From assembly GCA_964568045.1 (NCBI GenBank), contig CAZMOL010000012.1, positions 1 through 27,835 on the forward strand: a stretch of 27,835 nt of DNA. Reading direction: 5' to 3'. The DNA is from CAZDDA01 sp964568045 (GTDB taxonomy: Bacteria; Bipolaricaulota; Bipolaricaulia; UBA7950; UBA9294). Below the pieces are notes generated by a model. The model searched no databases, had not been told where the DNA came from, and saw only the letters and a list, made by a program, of their open reading frames with translations. Made by a program: the position numbers and the translations under genes. Shown here one piece after another: positions 22,691 through 27,835 of the stretch. The stretch's first letter is position 1. Every line of letters starts with the position of its first letter.

Positions 22691-24531
22691 TTAGGGCAGC
22701 GTCTCTTCGTCGATCGTCCCCTTGAACACGGTCCCGACTACGGTTCCGGTGTGATCGGCCCCGCCGATCAGGTAGACGCTCTCCGGCGAGGCCTTGGCCA
22801 GAGAGACGAAGGCCATGTTGCGCGGCGCGGGAAGGGACTTGGCCTTGACCCAGTAGTCGCCGGGGTAGACGTAGGTGTAGATGTCCGCCGTGTTTGCGCC
22901 GCCGAGGACGAAGATCGCGGCTGTCCTCAGCGTGGCGATTGTCACCCCGACGTGTCCGCCGTGCGGAAGCGGCATTTCGGCCCGCAGCACCCATCGCTGG
23001 GCCGTGGTGGGGCGAAGCTTCGGACGATAGCATTGATTCGCCGTCGCCCCCGGTGATTTCATCCCACCGATCACGAAGATCTCGTCGTCGATCACCCCGG
23101 CGTAGGCCATGTTGCGGGCGACCGGCATCGCTGGCAGCGCTTCAAACGTGAGGGTTTCCGGATCGAAGGCGTACGCGTTGTCGTAGTAGTTCTCCGCCGG
23201 AACGAACATCTGCGAGCTGCGGCTGCCGCCGAACAGATACATGCGATCCTCGTACACCGCCACCGCCACCCCCGCCGCCGGTTGAGGAAGTCTGGCCACT
23301 GCCGCCTCCCACGTGTCGGTCGCCGGGTCGTAGCGGTCGACCGTGTCAACGACGTTGCCGGCGACGTCCGCCCCACCGAAGACGTAAATCTTCTCCTCGA
23401 ACGCCGCCGCGGCGACGTTGAACCGACCCTCGGGAAGCGGTGCCTTCGTCGTCCACGTGTTGTTTTCCGGGTCGTACACCTCCACCACGCGGCCGGTCGG
23501 CTCCTGCGCCTCCAGCCCGCCGATTGTGTAGATGACGTTATCTACTAGTGCAGTCGCACCGTAGTAGCGCGGGGTTGGCATCGGTGCGCACTGCGCCCAA
23601 TCGATGGCGATCTGTGGAGCCTCGGGTTCCTGCGGGGTGTACGTGGCTTCGGCGAGATTGGGAGCGCCCCGCTCCGCGTCGGCGAACGGTATTTGGTCGT
23701 GATTCAGCCCACCGAAGACGTACAGGGCCCCATCGACCGTGGCGACAAATCCGTCTTCGCGCGCAACGCCCATCGGTGTGCCCGTCGCCCAGGCCTCGTA
23801 CTCGCTCAAGAAAACATCGACCGTGCCCGACGACAGGGCGTGCTCGTCACGGCCGCCGACCAGAAACATTTCTTCTCCCACTGCCGCTGCGCCCCAGAAG
23901 CGGCGCTCCCAGTTGACCGGCTCAAGATTCGTCCACGCGTCAGTCGCTGGGTCGTACCACTGCGCGCCCACCGACCCGCGGGCGGAGATGCCGCCCAGCA
24001 CGAGGACCCCGCCGTTGTACGGCATCGCCGACGCCTTGAATCGCGGTACCGGCATCGGCGCGATCTCGGAGATGTTGCCCGTCTCCGGGTCGAAGACATA
24101 ACACGTACCGAGGTAATTCTGTGCTGCGAACACGTCCGTGCTAGTACTCCCGCCGAACAGGTAGATCATCTCTCCGAAGGCTGTCGCCGTCAGGGCGACC
24201 GTGGGCTGCGGCAGGCGGGCGATTCCCGCGGTCCACGTGTCCGTCGCTACGTCGTAGACGTCGATCGTGTCCCGTACCTCGCCGTAGATGTTGGCCCCGC
24301 CGAACGTATAGATCTTTGCCTTGTAGGCCGCCGCGGCGAGCCACTGCCNNNNNNNNNNNNNNNNNNNNNNNNNNNNNNNNNNNNNNNNNNNNNNNNNNNN
24401 NNNNNNNNNNNNNNNNNNNNNNNNNNNNNNNNNNNNNNNNNNNNNNNNGCCAAGCTGACAAGACAGATCAGTACAGACAACACTCCGATGATTCCGACGA
24501 TCAGCCAGCATCTGCCTCGCATCCTTTCCAT
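22691..24531 (-). CDS. Secreted kelch-repeat beta-propeller protein, interrupted by assembly gap
   Basis: The gene starts at ATG 24531, after AGGAGGG. The N-terminus MERMRGRCWLIVGIIGVLSVLICLVSL is a signal peptide or membrane anchor, and the rest is lost in a 100-N gap (24349-24448). The gap hides at least one blade, and its true size and frame are unknown. After the gap, kelch blades repeat with GG doublets and Trp-rich turns: KIYTFGGANIYG, MIYLFGGSTST, EEMFLVGGRDE, ALYVFGGLNHD, VIYTIGGLEAQ, KIYVFGGADVAG, RMYLFGGSRSS, IFVIGGMKSPG, IFVLGGANTAD and VYLIGGADHTG. Two halves are near duplicates (see findings). Such proteins usually bind ligands or partners at the cell surface. Convergent with the lipoprotein gene. 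Confidence 0.85.
24349..24448. other. Assembly gap (100 N)
   Basis: Exactly 100 undetermined bases, the customary placeholder for a gap of unknown length. It lies inside the kelch gene, whose repeats probably stopped assembly. Reading frame across it cannot be trusted. Confidence 0.99.
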
Positions 24532-24705
24532 CGCGCCCTCCTTGTCCAGATGGCTACAAAAACACTTGCCTGGGGTGCAAACACTAGTCTGCCAGCCGTG
24601 CACTGTCAACTCCTGCCCCATCGCTTGTTGACCGACGGTTCGGCGATCCCTACGATGCTTGTAATGAACCGGTCTGGAACAGAATCCGACAGGAGGTCAT
24701 CACTG

Positions 24706-25923
24706 ATGGAACAGTCCCAATTCAAGGTCTACGGGTATCGATGGATCATGCTCATCGCGTTCATGCTCGTCATCGCGGTCAACCAGCTCCTGTGGATCAC
24801 CTTCGCCCCGATCACCGGCGACGCAGCGAACTTCTACGGGGTCGACGACCTCGCCATCGGCCTTCTGTCGATGAGTTTCATGATCGTGTTCATCCTCGTA
24901 TCGATCCCCGCCTCGTGGATCATCGACTCCTACGGAATCCGCGTTGGAGTGGGAATCGGCGCCGTGCTGACCGGGGTGTTCGGCCTGCTGCGTGGCGTCT
25001 TTGCCGCCGACTACACCTGGGTCCTCGTTACCCAAATCGGAATCGCGGTCGGCCAGCCGTTTGTCTTAAACGCACTGACCAAGGTGGCGGGACGGTGGTT
25101 CCCGTTGCGCGAGCGTGCGACGGCCACGGGGCTCGGCTCCCTGGCCATCTACGGCGGGATCATCATCGGCCTGGCGGCCACCCCGCAGCTTGTCCTGCGG
25201 TCGAGCATCGAAAGCACGCTTTTCATCTACGGGATCGCCTCAGCCGTCGCTGCCGCTGCGTTCCTCATCCTGGCCAAGGAACGCCCGCCGACGCCGGTGG
25301 GAGAGGAAGCACGGGCGCTCGTTCTCGACGGCTTCAAGCGGATTTGGAAGAAGCGGGAGTTCATTCTGTTGCTCGTCCTCTTCTTCATCGGCCTGGGCGT
25401 GTTCAACGCCGTCACCACATGGATCGAGGACATCCTGCGGCCGCGCGGCTTCACCATCAGCCAAGCCGGGCTGACCGGCGGCCTGATGGTTCTCGGTGGG
25501 ATCGTCGGCGCGATCGTCATCCCACCGTTGTCGGACCGTGCGCGCAGGCGCGTTCCGTTCATTCTCCTCGCCCTTGCCGGCGCGATACCGGGCCTGGTCG
25601 GGATCACCTTCGCCCCAAGCTACGGACTGCTGCTCGCCTCGGCGTTTGTCCTCGGCGTCTTCCTACTCAGCTCAGGCCCCATCGGTTTTCAGTACGGCGC
25701 CGAGATCACCTACCCCACCCCCGAGGGCACCTCCAACGGACTGCTGCTGTTGATGGGCCAGATCTCCGGCATCGCGTTCATCATCGGGATGGATGCGCTC
25801 AAGTCCGCGACCACGGGATCGATGACCACGTCGCTTGTGATCCTCATCGGCTTGATGGTGGTGAGCCTACTGCTGGCGACGCGACTCAAGGAGTCCTCCG
25901 TCATCTCCGAGGAGGGGGACTGA
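24706..25923 (+). CDS. MFS transporter (FLVCR-like)
   Basis: A 405-residue major facilitator superfamily protein with 12 hydrophobic helices and a central cytoplasmic loop around residues 190-220. The N-terminal region (NQLLWITFAPITGDAANFYG, then IPASWIIDSYGIRVGVGIGA) resembles the FLVCR/DIRC2 group of choline, heme or other small-molecule transporters. The loop between helices 2 and 3 has the DSYGIR version of the MFS signature. PPLSDRARRRVPF is the matching motif in the second half. ATG 24706 follows AGGAGG by about nine bases. It is alone, convergent with radC and divergent from the kelch gene. The substrate is unknown. Confidence 0.88.
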   Translation: MEQSQFKVYGYRWIMLIAFMLVIAVNQLLWITFAPITGDAANFYGVDDLAIGLLSMSFMIVFILVSIPASWIIDSYGIRVGVGIGAVLTGVFGLLRGVFAADYTWVLVTQIGIAVGQPFVLNALTKVAGRWFPLRERATATGLGSLAIYGGIIIGLAATPQLVLRSSIESTLFIYGIASAVAAAAFLILAKERPPTPVGEEARALVLDGFKRIWKKREFILLLVLFFIGLGVFNAVTTWIEDILRPRGFTISQAGLTGGLMVLGGIVGAIVIPPLSDRARRRVPFILLALAGAIPGLVGITFAPSYGLLLASAFVLGVFLLSSGPIGFQYGAEITYPTPEGTSNGLLLLMGQISGIAFIIGMDALKSATTGSMTTSLVILIGLMVVSLLLATRLKESSVISEEGD

Positions 25924-25995
25924 TCCTCGCCCCAGCCGGCACACGCCGCCCGCAGTCGGTGGTCGATTCTCTGTTGAGCGATGGAAGCTCCGGGA

Positions 25996-26709
25996 TCAGA
26001 GATGGCCCTCGTGTTTCAGGGAGAGATACCCCTTCTGGGTGACGATGAGGTGATCGAGCACGTGGATTCCCAGTAGCTCTCCCGCCTTGGCCAGCCGCTT
26101 GGTGAGGGCGATATCCTCGGGGCTTGCTTTGAGCACACCGGAGGGGTGATTGTGGGCGATGACAACCGCTGCCGCCCGATCGGTGATCGGATCGGCGAAC
26201 ACCTCCCGTGGATGGACCTGGTTGGTGTTGAGCAGGCCGACGGTGACCACGCGGCACTCGATCACCTCGTTTGCCCCGTTCAGCGACACGCACACGAAGT
26301 GCTCCTGTTTCTTGCCGCGGATCTCTTTCAGGTAGGGTAGAACGTCCTTCGCCTCGCGGACGACCGTCTTCTCGCTTATCAGGTGTCGCCGGGCAAGCTC
26401 GAACGCCGCGGCCAGTTGGCACGCCTTTGCCTGCCCCACGCCGGCGATTGACTGCAGCGTCAGCACGTCGATCCGATCGAGCCGGCCTTCGAGCTTGCGC
26501 AGGATCTTTGCCGACAGATCCAGCACACCCACCCCCTTGACGCCGCTTCCTAGAAGCACCGCCAACAGCTCCACATCCGACAGCGCCGCTTCCCCCTTGG
26601 CGATCAGCTTCTCCCGTGGGCGGTCGAGCTCAGGAAGCTCCTTGATGTGCTTGCCCCGTGGCGCCCACTTCAATCCCGGCGGTTCTCCCGTTCTCTGATT
26701 ATCTGTCAT
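25996..26709 (-). CDS. radC: RadC family JAB/MPN protein
   Basis: A 237-residue RadC (UPF0758) protein. The N-terminal helix-hairpin-helix region includes ELPELDRPREKL, ALSDVELLAVLLGSG and LQSIAGVGQAKACQLAAAFEL. The C-terminal MPN/JAB domain has the metal-binding HxHPxG(x)6SxxD: AHNHPSGVLKASPED. VTVGLLNTNQVHPREVF is the usual RadC block. The family was named for DNA repair, but that role is disputed and the substrate is unknown. ATG 26709 has almost no ribosome site and only a short predicted leader. Confidence 0.93.
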   Translation of the reverse strand: MTDNQRTGEPPGLKWAPRGKHIKELPELDRPREKLIAKGEAALSDVELLAVLLGSGVKGVGVLDLSAKILRKLEGRLDRIDVLTLQSIAGVGQAKACQLAAAFELARRHLISEKTVVREAKDVLPYLKEIRGKKQEHFVCVSLNGANEVIECRVVTVGLLNTNQVHPREVFADPITDRAAAVVIAHNHPSGVLKASPEDIALTKRLAKAGELLGIHVLDHLIVTQKGYLSLKHEGHL

Positions 26710-26725
26710 CTGTGATCACGTATTC

Positions 26726-26754
26726 ATCATACATCTTTTTGAGTATAAATACAA
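26726..26754 (-). promoter_or_regulatory. Candidate promoter of radC
   Basis: On the minus strand TTGTAT (26754-26749) and TATGAT (26731-26726), 17-base spacer, in an AT-rich stretch. The predicted start is near 26719, so the mRNA would begin only about ten bases before the radC ATG, close to leaderless. Confidence 0.5.
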
Positions 26755-26944
26755 GCCTTTGGAGGAATAAGGCAGGGCCGTTCGTTTGATCCGCCGCTGG
26801 GCTGAGGATTATTGAACGATGCGTTCCCTGAAGTTGCAATCTGCGGCACCTAAAACCACAGTTGCTGCTGCCGTCCGAAGCTGCTCCCGCGTTAACCTAA
26901 TTCGGCTGCCAAACACAAATAGGTCGTGTTTTGCAGTGTGCACA

Positions 26945-27766
26945 CTACGAGACGCGTACGCTGAATTCGACAACCTCTTCTGGTTCCACCGACTCCCACG
27001 GCCGATGGTAGATGAACCGAAACAATTGCGATCCCGGTGCGATTGCTTCGTAGCGGAAGAGGAACGTCCCGCCGAAGCCGACCATCTCCTTGGGGTGGGG
27101 CTTGGCGCGATACTCCGCCTCCTCGATCTCCCGCAGCACAGCGACCTCGTACAGGAGCACGTTTTCCCATTGAAAGCCGGTCGTCGCGTTGCCCGCGAGC
27201 GCCACCATCAGCTGATCACCCTGTCGCAACGCCAAGCGTGCGCCGTCGTCTTCATTGGTGACGAGCCGGTACACGCGTAGGGAGAGGCCGCACACCGACG
27301 CACTTGCCGAGAAACGACCCATCTGGGGTATCCGCTGCGAGGCCACGACCTCCACACAGGCTGAGAACTCGCCGATGCTTGTCTGGACGACAACGGTGTA
27401 CACACCTTCCGGCAGTGTTTCCTCCTCATCGTTAACGAAGGCGACGCGGCCCAGCCACTCCACTGTGTCCACAGATGGGGTGTAGGCCTCGCTTCGGATC
27501 GTCTCCCCTGAGCCATCGACAAGCGATAGGCCGGTCACCCACACCGGGTCGCACAAACATGTGCACGGACCCTCGCGCACGATCTCAAGCGCCAGGCGCG
27601 CTCCTTTTTCGATAACGAACTTTCCCACCGATACCCGCGCCGGCTCGCCCGTGGAGAACGAACTCGACGCCGAACTGCTCGCGCTCACCTGCCCGTTCAT
27701 CGCTCCTCCCGCAAAGACTATGCCACAAAGCACGACCAAGAGAATGCGCAATCCCTTCATCGCCAT
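26945..27766 (-). CDS. Secreted protein with C-terminal chagasin-type (I42) inhibitor domain
   Basis: About 273 residues. A signal peptide (KGLRILLVVLCGIVFAGGAMNGQVSA) and a Ser-rich linker are followed by an unrecognised beta-rich domain (about 40-165, with a PCTCLCDPVW Cys cluster and EGVYTVVVQTSIGEFSACVEV). The C-terminal 100 residues match chagasin/I42 cysteine peptidase inhibitors: the L2-loop NATTGFQW (usually NPTTGY.W), the L4-loop VGFGGTFLFRY and the L6-loop HRPWE are all present. The start is ATG 27766 (GAGGTGAGG just upstream) or 27760. The likely role is protection from cysteine peptidases at the cell surface, or control of the cell's own. Founder homologues are in protozoa and some bacteria. 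Confidence 0.82.
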   Translation of the reverse strand: MAMKGLRILLVVLCGIVFAGGAMNGQVSASSSASSSFSTGEPARVSVGKFVIEKGARLALEIVREGPCTCLCDPVWVTGLSLVDGSGETIRSEAYTPSVDTVEWLGRVAFVNDEEETLPEGVYTVVVQTSIGEFSACVEVVASQRIPQMGRFSASASVCGLSLRVYRLVTNEDDGARLALRQGDQLMVALAGNATTGFQWENVLLYEVAVLREIEEAEYRAKPHPKEMVGFGGTFLFRYEAIAPGSQLFRFIYHRPWESVEPEEVVEFSVRVS

Positions 27767-27835
27767 ACGCCTCACCTCGTAGAGACCTAACCACAGCCGC
27801 GGCCGTTGTTTCAAGGAACCTCGCCCCCGTTCACT

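Noticed and set aside
24741..26042. A 433-codon plus-strand frame overlapping the MFS gene
   Set aside because: It is an Arg/His/Pro-rich shadow of the high-GC MFS gene with no family likeness; the MFS frame has 12 clear membrane helices.
1..27835. CRISPR array, rRNA, complete insertion sequence or prophage
   Set aside because: No regularly spaced repeats, rRNA-like conserved segments, transposase or phage structural genes were seen.

Overview
The window is bacterial chromosomal DNA, almost entirely protein-coding, with genes on both strands in short operons. It encodes ribosomal protein L9, FtsH, PolA, RuvC and MurJ together with a small outer-membrane-barrel-like protein and a lipoprotein, which suggests a diderm bacterium. 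The archaeal-type asparagine synthetase, the S9 acyl-peptidase, the fused fatty-acid kinase/DegV protein and the moderate-to-high GC would suit a deep-branching uncultured lineage such as Bipolaricaulota/Acetothermia, but this is a guess from gene content only. A run of exactly 100 N at 24349-24448 marks a scaffold gap, so this is a draft or metagenome-derived assembly.

Layout. 0.1-0.6 kb (+): barrel-like secreted protein. 0.75-6.35 kb (-): a compact housekeeping run, folP > yceD-like > ruvC > polA > small membrane protein > ybjQ-like > sixA-like. The first four genes overlap by 4-14 bases. 6.4-6.9 kb (+): rplI with a near-consensus promoter. 6.95-7.65 kb: about 700 bases with no confident gene and possible decayed coding sequence. 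7.65-9.16 kb (+): murJ. 9.13-13.13 kb (-): ftsH > dxr > sufT-like > Cys-rich protein, from a second near-consensus promoter. 13.28-15.8 kb (-): a FakA-DegV fusion overlapping plsY, a two-gene route from fatty acid to lysophosphatidic acid. 15.85-17.0 kb (+): promoter, a short Asn-codon-containing leader ORF, then an AsnRS-like asparagine synthetase. 17.1-17.9 kb (+): an 83-aa unknown and a ferritin-like protein. 18.0-20.0 kb (-): S9 peptidase. 20.3-20.5 kb (+): small ribbon-helix-helix-like protein. 20.55-21.6 kb: an unusual gene-poor block of hairpins, broken reading frames and one excellent minus-strand intrinsic terminator. 21.6-22.1 kb (-): nitroreductase. 22.25-22.68 kb (+): lipoprotein. 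22.69-24.53 kb (-): secreted kelch protein with an internal duplication, broken by the gap. 24.7-25.9 kb (+): MFS transporter. 26.0-26.7 kb (-): RadC. 26.9-27.77 kb (-): secreted chagasin-like (I42) protease inhibitor.

The points most worth follow-up are: (1) the leader peptide with Asn codons directly before a GC hairpin, upstream of the asparagine synthetase gene; (2) the FakA-DegV fusion coupled to PlsY; (3) the structured 20.55-21.16 kb block, which could be a decayed mobile element or an undescribed structured RNA. No CRISPR array, tRNA, rRNA or intact transposase was found.
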